64,000 bases of DNA from Hordeum vulgare subsp. vulgare (lineage: Eukaryota; Streptophyta; Magnoliopsida; Poales; Poaceae), in the NCBI RefSeq assembly GCF_904849725.1, contig NC_058520.1, positions 319,249,186-319,313,185 of the forward strand. The letters are read 5' to 3'. Position numbers and translations under genes: made by a program. This document shows, in pieces, positions 22,430-35,430 of the stretch (the stretch's first letter is position 1; every line of letters starts with the position of its first letter). The notes under the pieces are model-generated. The model saw nothing but the letters and a program-made list of their open reading frames with translations, searched no databases and was not told the origin of the DNA.

Positions 22430-23440
22430 GAGGGGAAGCCCAACCTGCATTACCCAATATGAGGCCAACCTCCTCAGTGACACTCCTGCGCACATGTCTT
22501 GCATGCGAGACAATTTTGACTCACCAAAATGCACATGGTGACCACCTCCCTCGCATGCAGAAACGGTTCTCTGCACCTTGAGATTGTCTTGCAGCTCGTG
22601 TCTCGATGTGGAAGCATATCCCAGCATGCGAGAGATTCATTCTCAACCCCCATGCCTCTGTCCCGACGGCATCTTGCCTCCAAAACGCATCTCGTGCGGG
22701 TGCTCTCCATGCCCGAGGGTATCCGAGGCCACCCAAGATCCCCTCTCAGTTGCCTCTCCATCTAAGACCCCCCCCGGTAGGCTCCCTGTGCTCCCCTTGG
22801 CTTTCTCTCCCTCCCGTGGAACCCACAAAAGTTTCCCATTCCCCCGCTCAATCTCTCCATCGACGGTAACGCCCGAAGCATTACCAATGGCCCTTCTTCA
22901 AGTTGGGGCCTCCCATCGCCCCTCCTCTCCTTCTATCAACCACCGGAGCACCCTAGCACCTCCACCAGCCTCCCCCTTATCTCCATTTCCCCTATCCTCT
23001 ATCGTGCTGCCATACCCATGCCCACCGTCGTCAGCCTCCACCGCGTATGCGGCCTTGCGCTCCCTACTGCCTTCGAGCAAGGGCTAAACACCCAGGCGGG
23101 TCGGGCCGTCGCCCTGAGCTCCCGAGCTGTCGGAGCTTCCATGGGAGCAGCCTAGGCTACCGTATCCGCGCCAGTGCCTTGCCTTGTCCTGCCTCCCCCA
23201 TCGCTCCTAGCTCAAGCGGGAGGTTAGAGACGAAACACGCAGATGGGGCCTGCCGCTCAGTGACCGCATGTCGGGTCCCCACCAATTTGAGTGGACGCGC
23301 CTTGCTCATGTGCCGCCTCCACAGGGAGAAAACGCACCGCCCGAAGTGCGCCTTTAGCATGGACACTCTGTTGGCCAGGCTGAGCCACTGGGCTGACCAA
23401 AGCTCTATCTTGCACCCAGAGTGCAACTTAGCTTCTGGGT
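22430..23440. other. GC-rich island in LTR 2
   Basis: This corresponds in position to the island of LTR 1 but is strongly diverged from it. Frames such as 22578-23087 (rich in Ser and Pro) are products of base composition. I see no conserved protein. Confidence 0.55.
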
Positions 23441-25204
23441 AATGCCCTTCTCTCCATTTGTTTTCTTTCCAGAAACTTGTAAAATCCATGGTAAATTCAT
23501 ATTTGCTGCAAAAATAGTGATTCAAATTTCTATAGCTTCCTAAAATCATGTACTATCCAGATATATGCCTTGCACATTTTTTCCAAGAAACTATCATGTA
23601 GTATTATTATTCAAATATATATTTGAATATTTAAAACCCCACCTTGTAGAATTCCTAGAGATCTCAAATCAGCTCCACAGGGAGTGATTCCAACTGCCAA
23701 AGACTTATAAAATCATGCTCTAATTTCCAAACTTAGTTAATATTTTTCTCTGTCATATTTCTGTTGCATCAAATGAATAACACCTAATTCTATTTATTCC
23801 ATATTGTAAAACCCCTAGAATATTCATACCAAGTCCAAATCCACTGAAACCACTTCCTAAATATTTCTAAATTCATGTCCTATTTAATGAGTGCCTCCAC
23901 TCATTTTAGCAGAATATTTTCTGTAGACTTCTGGTGGGGCCAGTGATGCCTCCATTTCCACCGTTCAAAAATCTTTGGTGATCCAGCTCCCTTAGAAAAA
24001 CTTTAGGTATTGTTCTTATGACCCTAGATGTGCAATAAAAATAGAACTCCTATTTATGGAGCACTTTTGTTTTCTGATTGTTGTGTGGCTTACTGTGGTT
24101 GTTTCCGATGATAGTTAACGAAGTAGACGAAATACTCTTAGATAGACAAGAATTAAGAGAAGACCTCGAATATTTGGCGAATCCAGGCAAGGAGCCCTTT
24201 GACCATGCCTAAGAAACTTATACTTGCATGTGATATGATGCCTTACTTCTGCATATATTCCTGTTGGATCGGAGACCCCCCTTTTGGGGTTGTCCCCGAA
24301 GGAAACCTCGTTGAAACCTGCATTTGGGCACGACCCTACCACCTATGAGGGTTGTGCATGTGGGATGTGGTTAGTTGCGAGTAGTTGCTATGCAAAGAGG
24401 GATGTGAATATGCATGGTGATAATGAAGGAAGTGTTACCAAGGCTTTTCAAAAACCGCGTCGGGTGCCACTAATGCGTGAGGGTGATGGTGTTGAGATGG
24501 ATGACCACTTGAGAAATAAGTGGTGCACTAAGAAAGGTTTTTTGTGAGTGGTTTCGGAAATTGGATTACATTTAAGATTTGTCGACCATTCCAACCTTAC
24601 ATGTGCGACCGCGACACCCTTTATCAGACAGGGCTTTGTTGACTATCTTGGTCGATACTAGCAAAGATCCTACATTACTAGTGGTGGGAGTGACGTGGTC
24701 ACTCTCGTGATGGGATCATGACATGTAGAGCGACCATGCTATTTTTACAGGTTCATGGCACACCGTTGCGTGCCCTCATGGATGATATGATCTAGAGCGA
24801 GGCTCGTATGATGTACATCATGAGGACTGCTAGCAACGAGTGGACTCTTTGTTTAGTGTCAGCATGGTAAAGGCATTGTTCTGGTTCTTACCTTGGGTAT
24901 GTTATATACCACGAGTCGTGGATGAGATGGAAGTTCCCCGAATCTTTTGGGTACAACGCGTAACCTCTGCAGAGTGTAAAACTATTCGAACAGTCATGTC
25001 CGCAGTCAAGGATAGTTGCGTGGTGCTGCTTAAACTACGTTTATTTACATCCGCATAAACCAAGTTTGTGTGTGGGCTAATATGAGAAAAAGATGGAGAC
25101 ATGGGAAAGATGATGCTCGAGCTAAGTCAGGTGACTTGGCATCATGGGTGGACATGGGATGTTCGACCCTTATTTGATATTGATAGCTGTAACATGTTCA
25201 CTAG

Positions 25205-26230
25205 GTTACCACTACGCCTTGTGATGCACGTCGCATGAGAATTTGATCATGTTATTGCACTAGGCAAATAGCTGCTTCCCACAAAAATATAAAACCAATG
25301 ATACATCATGTTTCATTATTGCCTTGTTCCACAACATGGGTTGCTTCGGAGTACATTCAAAGTACTCATTGGCTTGCCACTGGTTATTTCATTGACCAGG
25401 TAAGAGAGGACTAGAGATGGTGAAGAATACCTTGTTGACTTTCCTGTGACCTAGCACGCTTCTGAGTGAGAATGCATGTAGGTTTATGCTAATGGTATGG
25501 GTTCACGCTTCCAACCAAGATTTCTGTTGTTAGTTTAGTTTGGTGTGTTGGCCTTCAAGGCCCTACCTATGTAAGACTTGACCTCAATGGTCCTTATTTG
25601 TATCACACGGTATATATGGATGTAAGACTTGTTATTCTATTTCTGTGTGTTTGCTGAGCATTGATCTCTGGGATCACTAAGCACGTACATTCGGTGATCT
25701 CGACCTACAAGGCGGGGTCCCACAAATCTATAACTATTTATATGGATATCGGTTACCTTGTGATACATACCTTCAAAAGAAATTGATCTTGAGTTGCGCT
25801 TAAAATTAGCTTTCTGCAATTTACCTAGAAGTGTTATATCATGCATTGTTATTGCCTTGTTCCACAAGATAGGTTGCTTGCGAGTACATTCAAAGTACTC
25901 ATTTGCTTGCCACTGGTTATTTTATTTGACTAGGCCTGACAGAACATGATATGATGACGAATACATTGGTGATGTTCGATCGAGCTATGACCCTTCCCAC
26001 TCAGAATGCATGTAGGGTTAAATGCAGATGGCATGGGTTCACGCTATTGATGAAGATTTTCTTCGGGAAATAAATGAAGACTTGGCCATGAAGGCCATAT
26101 TCGAGTAAAACGGTACATAATGGATGTAAGACTCTTGTTATTCAGTTTATGTGTGTTTACTGAGCATTGATCTGTGGGACAACTCTCACATACATTTGGT
26201 GATCTCGATTTATGAGTCGGTGTCGCCACA
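25205..26230 (+). repeat. Tandem duplication of the LTR 2 terminus (2 x about 510 bp)
   Basis: Copies of about 25205-25724 and 25725-26230 share TTATTGCCTTGTTCCACAA, GAGTACATTCAAAGTACTCA, TTGCCACTGGTTATTT, GGCATGGGTTCACGCT, TGGATGTAAGACT and the terminal GGTGATCTCGA. The repeat period differs from that in LTR 1, so the two duplications arose separately. Confidence 0.75.
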
Positions 26231-27202
26231 GTACAATAATTCTTGGCATAACACTAAGTAGGTAATTTTGTAGAAAGCGAATTTTTGAGTGCAATGACAT
26301 GCCCTATCAACTTGCAAATCATGCATCACGACATCATGAGTGTCCATATGAAAATGCTATAGATATCAATACAAACAGTGTTTGGAACAAATCGAGTTTA
26401 ATTATCAAGTTGAGTCATCCAACTCAACTCATGTATCTCCTCCCCCCCCACCACACACACTAAGTTTTGTAGACAATGGAGGTAGCCCAAGAGCTGTCAT
26501 CCAAGTGTCATAGACCATGGACACGACTGAATAGTTTTACACTATGTATTGGTTGCACACTTTACCCACAAGACTAGGGGAACTTCTGTGTCAAGCCATG
26601 ACTTACTTTATATTACATAACCTAGGTAAGCACTCGAACAATGGCTTTCCCTTGACCACACTAAGCAAAGAGTCCACTTTGTTGTCACACAACCCGCAAT
26701 ATGTAAATCACAAGTACCATCCACGAGGGGACCAACGAAGTGCCCGGTGTCTGTAAAAATAGCCATAGTCAATCCTTCCGACATGACCCCATATCTAGAG
26801 TGACCACGTCACTCCCTCCACTAGTAATGTAGGCTCTCAACTAACATTGACCAAAGTAATCAACAAAGCCCCATCCCATAAGGGGTATTGTGGTCGTACA
26901 TGTAAGGTTGGAGTAACGGTTGCAACTTAAACCACTCCATTTTTGAAAAAAACACACTCACTTTCCTCGGTACACCACTTATTTATCAAGTGGCTACCGA
27001 GTTCAACATCTCCCTCGGGCATTAATGGCACCCGACAGGGTTATTGAAAATTCTTTGAAAATATTTGGTTTCCAACACTATGCATATTCCTGTCCCACTT
27101 CTTATCATCTACTAGCATTGTATCTACTTCCCACCCACACAACTCTCAACAACAAATAGAGCTCTGCACAATGGAAGTGTCAATAAGAAATGTGTCAGGG
27201 AC
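26231..27202 (-). repeat. H4: minus-strand H-family LTR fragment, part 1
   Basis: From about 26500 the sequence follows the solo LTR at 30820-31440 in the same orientation (CATGGACACGACT, CCTCCACTAGTAATGT, GGTTGGA, CATTAATGGCACCCGAC). The first 270 bp are more diverged. The fragment adjoins the end of LTR 2 at 26230 and is cut by element C at 27203, after the duplication GGGAC (27198-27202). Confidence 0.65.
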
Positions 27203-28582
27203 TAATAACCCACAAGCATAGGGGATCGCAACAGATTTCGAGGGTAGAGTATTCAACCCAAATTTATTGATTTTACTCAAGGGGAGCCAAAGAATATTCT
27301 CGAGTATTAACAACTGAGTTGTCAATTAAACCACACCTGAAAGACTTAATATCTACAGCAAATTATTTAGTAGCAAAGTAGTATGGAAGTAACGGTAAAG
27401 GTGACGAACGTGACAGTAGCAGTTATGTAGTGATTGTAACAATAGCAACGGAAAAGTAACTTATCAAATATCAATATGTGCAAAGCTCGTAGGTAATGGA
27501 TCAGTGATGTATAATTATGTCAGATGGCATTCATCATGCACCAGTCATAACATAGGATGATACAGAACTAGCTCCAATTCATCAATATAATGTAGGCATG
27601 TGTTATATATATAGTCATACGTACTTATGGAAAAGAACTTGTATGACATTTTTTGTCCTACCCTCTCATGGTAGCGGGGTCTAATGGAAACTGAGGGATA
27701 TTAAGGCCCCCTTTTAATATAGAACCGGACTAAAGCATTATCACTTAGTGAATACATGAACTCCTCAAACTACGGTAATCATCAGAAAGAATCCCAATTA
27801 TTGTCACCCTCGGGGATGCGGATCATAACTCGTAATCGGTGTCTACAACTTGCACTATAGGATCAAGAACACATATATATTCATGAAAACATAATAGGTT
27901 CAGATCTGAAATCATGGCACTCGGGCCCAAGTGACAAGCATTAAGCCTAGCAAAGGCATAGCAACATCAATCTCAGAACATAGTGGACACTAGGGATCGA
28001 ACCCTAACAAAACTAACTCGATTACATGATAGATCTCATCCAACCCATCACCGTCCAGCAAGCCTGCGATGGAATTACTTACAAACGACGGAGAGCATCG
28101 TGAAATTGGTGATGATGACGGTGTCAATTTCCCCTTTCCGGAGCCCAAATCAGACTCTAGATCTGCCCTCCCGAGGAAGAACAGGAGGTGGCGGCGGCTC
28201 CGTATCGTAAAACGCGATGAACTATTCTCCTTAACATATTTCTCCCCGAATAGGAATATATAGAAGTGGAAACAAGGTCGGAGGAGCCACAGGGGCCCAA
28301 CAAGCCACGGGCGCAACCTAGGGGGGTCGGGCCCTGCAAGCTTGTGTCCTGGTGGTGGCCCCACTCCGGTTGATTGTTTCTCCAATATTATTTTAATTCC
28401 AAAAGTATTCTCCGCAAATTTTCAGGTCAATTCGAGATCTCTTATTTCTGCACAAAAATAACACCAAGGCAATTCTGCTCAAAACAGCAACAGTCCGGGT
28501 TAGTTCCAGTGAAATCATGCAAATTATAGTCCAAACCAAGGGCAAAAGAGTTCAGAAAATTAGATACATTGGAGACATATCA
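27203..28582 (-). repeat. 3' LTR of element C
   Basis: On the minus strand it starts TGATATGTCTCCAATG at 28582 and ends GGGTTATTA at 27203, where the 5' copy has the expected ...TCA. It is 1380 bp and is about 50 bp longer than the 5' LTR, which lacks a segment near 27822-27890. A TATA-like CTATATATT lies at 28255-28263 on the minus strand. Confidence 0.9.
28255..28263 (-). promoter_or_regulatory. Candidate TATA box of the C-family LTR
   Basis: CTATATATT on the minus strand just upstream of CCTATTCGGGG. The 5' LTR has the same motif at about 40969-40977. Confidence 0.45.
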
Positions 28583-30117
28583 ACTCCCTCAAGATTTAAC
28601 CTTCGCCTGTCCTCAAGCAATTCAGTTGATAAACTGAAAGTGATAAAGAAAAACTTTTACAAACTCTGTTTGATCTTGCTGTTGTAAGTATGCCTAATTG
28701 ATGTTCAGATCTTCAGCTAAGATTATAGACGAACCAAATTCAGAATAATATTTAGGTTTCATATTTACTTATATCAATGACACAATCTACTAGCGAGTAA
28801 TAATATTAAGTCTCGGATGACAACAATTTTATCAAAACAATCATAATACAATATGATATACTGGTATCTCACTAGCCCTTTCCGAGACCGTAGAACATGA
28901 ATGCAGAGCACCTCCGAAGAACAAGGACTTACTAGACATTGTAATTCATGGTAAAAGAGATCCAGTCATACTCATATTCAATATCAGTTAATAACGAAGC
29001 ATACAAATGATGGAGGTCCGCTCTAACTGGTGGCGTTTATAAGAAGAGGATGACTCAATAGTAAAGCAAAATAAACAGGCCCTTTGCAGAGGGAAGCATT
29101 GATTTACAGAGGTGCGAGATCTCGAGCTTTTAAAATAGGAATGAATCAAAATTTGGGGCGGTATGCTTTCATTGTCAACACAACAACTAAGGGATCTCAA
29201 TATCTTCCATGCTAGATACATTATATGCGGTTCCCAAATAGAATAGTAAAGTTTTTACTCTCGTCCTCCAATCAATCACACTCCACGGCGGGCCGATTCC
29301 ACGGGTACTGTCCATACAAACAACAATCCTGGGGGAGTTTTGGTTCATTATTTTGATTTGACATTTGAGCATGGAACTGGGCATCCCGATTACCAGCCAC
29401 TTTCTCGTGAATGATAGTGAATCAACACATATCTTAAGAATAACCCACCTAGCATGGAAGATACTGACAACCCCTAGTCACTACATGAGCGATTCGGGCA
29501 TACAAAACAGAATATTTATTTGAAGGTTTAGAGTATGGGACATGCAAATTTACTTGGGACGGCAGGTAAATACCACATAAAGGTAGGTATGATGGACTCA
29601 TATGGAACAACTTTGGGTTTATGGAAATGGATGCACAAGAAGTATTCCCGCTTAGTACATGTGGAGGCTAGCAAGAGACTGGGAAGTGACCCACTAGAGA
29701 GTGACAATAGTCATAAACATGCTTTGAGATTAACCAACATTGACTGCAAGCATGAGTAGGATATAAATCACCATGAACATAAACATTGTGGAGGCTATGT
29801 TGGTTTTGTTTAAACAACATGCGTGAACATGTGCCAAGTCAAGCCACTCAAATCATTCGGAGGAGGATACCATTCTATCATACTACATCACAACCATTTT
29901 AATATGCATGTTGGCACTCAAGAAAAAGCATTATTTAATCCTATCTAATTAGGCATGGCATAAGTAACTATAATTTCTAATCGTCATCGCAAACATGTTC
30001 AATCGATAACGAGTTGAATACAGAACGATGAGCTAATGATACTTACAAAAACAAAATAGGTTGAGTTCATACCAACTTTTCTCCACCTCCATCACTTCAT
30101 CATATATCGTCATTATT
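28583..30117 (-). other. 3' noncoding internal region of element C
   Basis: The part next to the LTR reads AAATCTTGAGGGAGT on the minus strand, the probable purine tract. Nothing coding is recognisable in the rest. The region ends with TTATT, the duplication at the solo LTR, and continues at 34796. Confidence 0.7.
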
Positions 30118-33100
30118 TGTGGGGACCCCGACTTACGAGTCGAGATCGCCGAAGGAACGTGCTCAGTGATCCCAGAGATCAATGCTCAACGAACACACAT
30201 ATATTGTATATTAAGAGTCTTACATCCATACATATGGTTTGATGCAGCAATTGACCATTGCAGTCAAGTCTTACATATATAGGGCCTTGAGGGCCAACAC
30301 AACAAACTGGACCAATAGAGGAAATATTGGTCGAAAGCGTGATGCCATGCCATCAGCCTTAACCTACAGGCATTCTGACTGGGAAGCGTCCTAGCTCGCA
30401 AGAACGTCACCGAGTTACTCTACACCAAATCCTGCTCTCTCATGCCTGGTCAATGAAATAACCAGTGGCAAGCCAATGAGTAATTTTGAATGTACTCCCA
30501 AACAGCCCATGATATGAATAATGCAAGTGAAGGACAACAATAATATGCATCTTTGGCGGATATTATATTGGTGGTAAATAAACTTGATCATAGGTATGCA
30601 TCATAAGCAAAACTACTTTTGAAGAAGAGGTTACAGATATCAATATATCTGTCGAGGGCTAAACCATCCGGGTTCACCCTATATGCCAAGTCACCAAAGT
30701 CGGTCATATCATTACTTTCATAATAACACCTTTTATCACAACTCACACACACATGGTTTGTGCGAAAACGACTAGACGTAGTTTAAGCAGCACCACCCAA
30801 CTGTACTTGATCATGGACACGACTATTCGAACAGTTTTACACTCTGGAGAGGTAGTACGCTGGACCCACGAGATCCAGGAAACTCCCGTGTCATCCACGA
30901 CTCGTGGTATATAACATACTCGAGGTAACTACCCGATCAATGCCTTTCCCTTGACGATACTAGACAAAGAGGTCCACTCGATTGGTACCTAGCCCACATG
31001 TTGTACATCTTACGGGCACCGACTTTGGACGGTATCAACGATGTGGGGACAAAAGGTGGGACTGCAACATGTAAAAACGGCATAGTCGCCCTACGTGGCA
31101 CGACCCCATCACGAGAGTGACCACACAACACTCCCTCCACTAGTAATGTGGCTCTTTGCTAGCACCGACCAGAGTAATCAACATAGCCCCGTCCCATAAA
31201 GGGGTAACGTGGTTGTACATGTAAGGTTGGGACGGTCGACACATCATAAATCTATTTCCATTTCCGAAACCATACACACTCAAATTATCCGGTGCACCAC
31301 TTCACCAAAAGTGGCCACCTAACTCATCATCACCCTCGGGTAGTAGTGGCACCCGACGGGGTTTTCATAAATCTTTGATTTATACCAACAACATGCTCAT
31401 GCTACTATGCTTAGCTCTACTTGTCAACATGATATTAGAGTGACCCTCATAGGTGGTAGGATCATGCTCAAAATGCAAGTGCTCCTGAGGAGCCATCGGT
31501 AGCATCACTTCAATGATTTACCGATACTTATGAAAATATGCAACAGAAATATTTGCTATACTAACATGCAATTATATGATATGCTCAGTCATGGTCAAAG
31601 GGCTGCTTGTCTTGGCTACATAAGTTCTCGGGGTCTTCGAGGTCTTCTGCTCCAACTCTGAGTATTCCTTCTACTCCGTCAACTATCATCGGAAACAAAC
31701 ACGATAAGCCACAAATCAAGTAGAAATAAAAGTGCTATAAAATGGAAGTTATATTTTTCTTGGACCTCTCTGGTCATAAGAAAAATACCTGAAGCTTGCC
31801 ACACGAGGTTTGGATCATCAGGGATTTCTGAATGGAGGAAAGGAGGAGTAGGGGATTCTTTATGACGCCCACATAAAATATTATGATAAAAATGAGTGGA
31901 GGCACTCATTTAACAGAGAAAAATTTTAGAAATATTTAGGAAGTTGTTTCACTAGATTTCGAGTTGAAAATATTATACTAGGAATTTTACAATACTGGAT
32001 AAATAGCAATAGGAAGCTATCTATTTAATGCAACAAAATAAATCATGATAAAAATGTTGACCAAGGCTTCAAAAATTGGGTATGATAGTAGAAGGCTCTA
32101 GAAATTGGAATCACTCCATTTGGAGTTGATTTGGATACTCTAGGAATTTCACAAGGTGGGGTTTAAATCATTCAGATTTGGATTTAAATAAAAACACCAC
32201 AGAAAGGTTGCTTGGAAAAATGTGCAAGACACATATTTCGATAGCCCTGAATTTTAGGAACCTGCAGGAGTTTGAATCAAACAATTTGGAGTCAGAGTGA
32301 TTTTTATATGGATTTATGAATCTTATCAGAAAAAGAAAAGAGAGAAAACAGATGGAATCACATAAGGTTTAAATGACGCTTGTGCTCGTGCGGTTGCGCC
32401 GCGTCCGACCAGCCCCTACGCACTGACGGGGAGAGCTAGAGCGGCACCGGCTGGGTGGTTGCGAGGGAGGTAGACGTCCCTCACGGCCTCGGGCGCGCGG
32501 CTCCTAGGGAGGAGATGGGGGGCCTCAGGGGTCTAACGCAACGGGGAGGACATGCCGTAGAGCCCACGGGGCAAGGGGAAGCACCGGTTGCTCGCATCTA
32601 CGTGGTGGCCGACGGCTTCTTCGACCATTGCCGCGGACGCAGGGCACAGCAGGAGGAATGGATGGGCTAGGGGTGCTCCAGGGAGAGAGAGAGGAGCAGG
32701 AGCATCAGAGGCTCGGGGAGAGGGGAGATAAAGGAGAGGGCGATGCGGTGGAGCTCGGGAGGTCTCTGCATGTTTTGGGCGCGGCGAGGGCACGCGTGTC
32801 AGAAGAGGTTTGGAGGCAAGCTGGCGTCAGGGAGGGGTTGTACTGGTCAAGGGGAATCCCGTGGTGTGCTGACACAAGTTGTGGTCACCTGAATCGAGGT
32901 ACAGGAAGGAGACAAGGTGCAGAGCACCGTTTCTGCACTCGAGGGAGGTGGTCACCACCCCACTAAATGTCCTGGGCCACCCCTTGGCCAGGCCACGGTG
33001 TCACACATGCAAGGAATGCATGCCAAAATGCACTGGTGGAGTTTGGATAGATATGAAGCTGGTTTGAATTGGTTTTGACTGACGTTAACATTCCATCAGG

Positions 33101-34795
33101 AAACTAACGGCTGGTAAAATTGGTTTTCACAGGAAGGGAATTGAGGTGAAACCTTGTCTACCAGTCTTATATATGGAAGGACTACAACAATGCCAAGTTT
33201 GAGATCAGGCACAGGTGTGTAGCTAGTACTTGTTGTACAAAGCTACATACCTGCCATAAATCAACTTGTAGATGTGCAACTCATTTTTCCTACATGAGCA
33301 TGCCATCTATTGGTTTGAAATGATGCCTTGGGATGCTAGGGGTCCTTCGGAAAGAGATGGAAGCTTTGGCTTAAGCAGAACTGAGGCAAGAGGGGTGAAG
33401 ATGGTGATTCCAAGGATAAAATGAGGAATAGTTACATGGAGCCTCTCTCCAATAATTGACCAGTGGCCATGGAAATGTTACTGGAGGTAAAATGTAACTA
33501 TATGAACTTGTGGTAGAAAGTTGAGCTCAAGGGTTAAAGTGGAAGGGGCCAAAGTAGCTAATAAAGTGAATGCACACAAGGTGTTTGATGAGTGGCAGAG
33601 CAACCAGATGGACTTCAATGGATACGAAACTTAACATGATCAAATACTAGATAAGAATAAGCTTGGACACCAAATTTGGGATTTGGTCGAGAAGGTTTCC
33701 AATGTAGACTTCGAAAACCCATGAAATGGGCAAAAATGGCTTTTTCTTTACAAAGCTATTCAAATCAATTCCCACAAATCCAATATTTGGTGTAGGGGCA
33801 TTATTTGAGAATGAAAGCATGCCCAAAAAGTTTGGGGTCAACTAGAGAAACTTTATAATGTAAAGTTTCCCAAAGTCAGAAATCAATAGAGTGGGTTTTG
33901 AGGAGCTTGGGACAAGTCATTCTATCCTCCTTGATGCACCACTTGGTGTGGATGCATTATTGGAGTATAAGAACATGTCTACCAAATTTGAGCACAATTG
34001 AAGACACTTGACAATGTAGAATTGCTCAAATTTGGATATGGACACATAGGGTTTTGGAACAATTAGCGGAGTCAAATCAACTTGGATTGAGATGAAACTT
34101 CGCAAGATCATCAAACATATCATAGGTGACATGATGGAATTTCACTGGAATTCATTGAGAATATTTTTTGTAGAAATATTCCAAAAGCTTGAAATAGGCA
34201 GGAAGGGTTTTGAAGGGGTTTGCCCAATATTTTGAACATGACCATGTGTTGAAACTCATATATATGCAAATAATATGTCCACTGAGTTTCCCTAAATTTT
34301 CTTAAATATTTTTAAAGCAATAAAAATAACTTTCCTTCATAAGAGACCATTTTTGGCCTCACATGAAGGCTTTAAAATAAAATAGTAAAATAACTTTTAA
34401 AATAATAATATTGTGGTTTTGTGAAGTCATTTTAATAATGGGTTTTAAATAAAATAAGTGATGAAAAATAAATTCCCTAATTTGAGGACTTGTAGTACAA
34501 ATCTCTTCTCTGGTGTTTTGAAAGCTTAATTCAAAGAAATTCTTTTTGGTGAGAATAATATTTGGTAAAAATAGTTTCTCGTCCTAAACACATGGCATGA
34601 TCATTAGGCATGAGTTTGGGGTTAAGGAGGTGAGTCTGAAGAGTAGCAAGAATTATTGAGAATCAACACAAGCATACCGGGAAGCAAGCAACCAACAATC
34701 ACTTCAAGAATCACAAGCATTCACAATTTTTTTAAATTGGTCCTAATTTTTTAAATAAGTTAATTAGTCAGGAAAGCTAAACACAGGGTGTGACA
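30118..34795 (-). mobile_element. Solo LTR of the H family inside element C
   Basis: On the minus strand it starts TGTCACACCCTGTGTTTAGC (from 34795) and ends GGGGTCCCCACA at 30118. It is 4678 bp, flanked by perfect TTATT duplications (30113-30117 and 34796-34800). There is no interior and no second LTR, so it is a solo LTR left by recombination between the two LTRs of a full element. It carries a single terminal unit and a GC-rich part (32380-33010). It is the most complete reference for this LTR in the window. Confidence 0.93.
32380..33010. other. GC-rich island of the solo LTR
   Basis: This matches in position the islands in LTR 1, LTR 2, H3 and H4. Frames on both strands (32533-32793 minus, 32628-32966 plus) are not conserved in the other copies. 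Confidence 0.55.
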
Positions 34796-35430
34796 TTATT
34801 GCCTTTCACTTGCACAACCGAATGGTGTGAATAATAATAATAAGAGTGCACGCGCATTGGACTAAGATGGAATCTGCAAGCAATACTCAAAGGAGAAGAC
34901 AAGGTAATATGGGCTCTTTGATAGATAAACGATAATGCATATGAGAGCCACTCAGCATGTCATCATGGTCTTCTCCTTACGACCCAAAGAAGAAAGAAAA
35001 ACTATTTACACGGGAAAGCCCCCAACAAGCAAAAAGAAGAACGAGAAATCTTTTTGAGTTTTCTTTTAATCCTACAACTAAACAAACAAGAAGGTAAAGC
35101 TAGAACTATTATTTTGATTTTCTCAAGGTTAATAAAACACACAAGAAGAAAACAAAAAAGGAAATAAACTACCATGGATGGTACAATGAAAAAGTATGAA
35201 CACCGACAACTGGAATGAGTGTGTAAACATGAATGTAATGTTGGTGAGAAATACATACTCCCCCAAGCTTAGGATTTTGGCCATGGCTGGAAATAACCCT
35301 CTCCTAGATACTCCGGATGATATCGAGGGTTCCACTAGTTTGCGAGATCCTATGGCTCCTACCGAAAAACTGGAATCTGATATGGATCGAGGGCTGGTAC
35401 AGGGCCACATGTTGGGGGTTGCGACAATCC
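34796..35430 (-). other. Internal region of element C downstream of the accessory ORF
   Basis: The tract AAGCTTGGGGGAGTATG lies at 35254-35270 on the minus strand, about 160 bases after the accessory ORF. It resembles a polypurine tract but is far from the LTR. No gene is seen. A frame at 35129-35434 overlaps this tract and is not convincing as a protein. Confidence 0.55.

Larger units (their letters stand above)
12529..26230 (+). mobile_element. Element H2: LARD-like Gypsy element with noncoding interior
   Basis: Two long LTRs of one family (12529-16952 and 20877-26230) bound an internal region of 3924 bp with a PBS at one end and a polypurine tract at the other. No open pol or gag frame remains. 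LTRs over 4 kb with an interior of about 3.5-4 kb without genes are the hallmark of LARDs (large retrotransposon derivatives) known from barley and relatives. The left LTR is at the same time the 3' LTR of H1, so H1 and H2 form a tandem LTR-int-LTR-int-LTR structure. Confidence 0.75.
20877..26230 (+). repeat. H-family LTR 2 (right LTR of H2)
   Basis: It starts TATCACACCCC after the purine tract TTCAGGGGGTAAGGCC and aligns with LTR 1, with the reverse complement of the solo LTR, and with H3. It has one terminus at 25724 (GGGGTCCCACA) and a second at 26230 (GTGTCGCCACA) owing to a tandem duplication of its end. Total length is 5354 bp. Confidence 0.8.

Noticed and set aside
22578..23087. 169-codon Ser/Pro-rich frame
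   Set aside because: Lies in the GC-rich island of LTR 2 and has no counterpart in LTR 1 or the solo LTR.
12529..26230. Idea that 12529-16952 and 20877-26230 are LTRs of one simple element unrelated to H1
   Set aside because: H1 pol runs directly into the purine tract and the LTR at 12529 with no break, and the 3' ends of both interiors are related. A shared LTR is the simpler reading, though the left H1 LTR is not visible.
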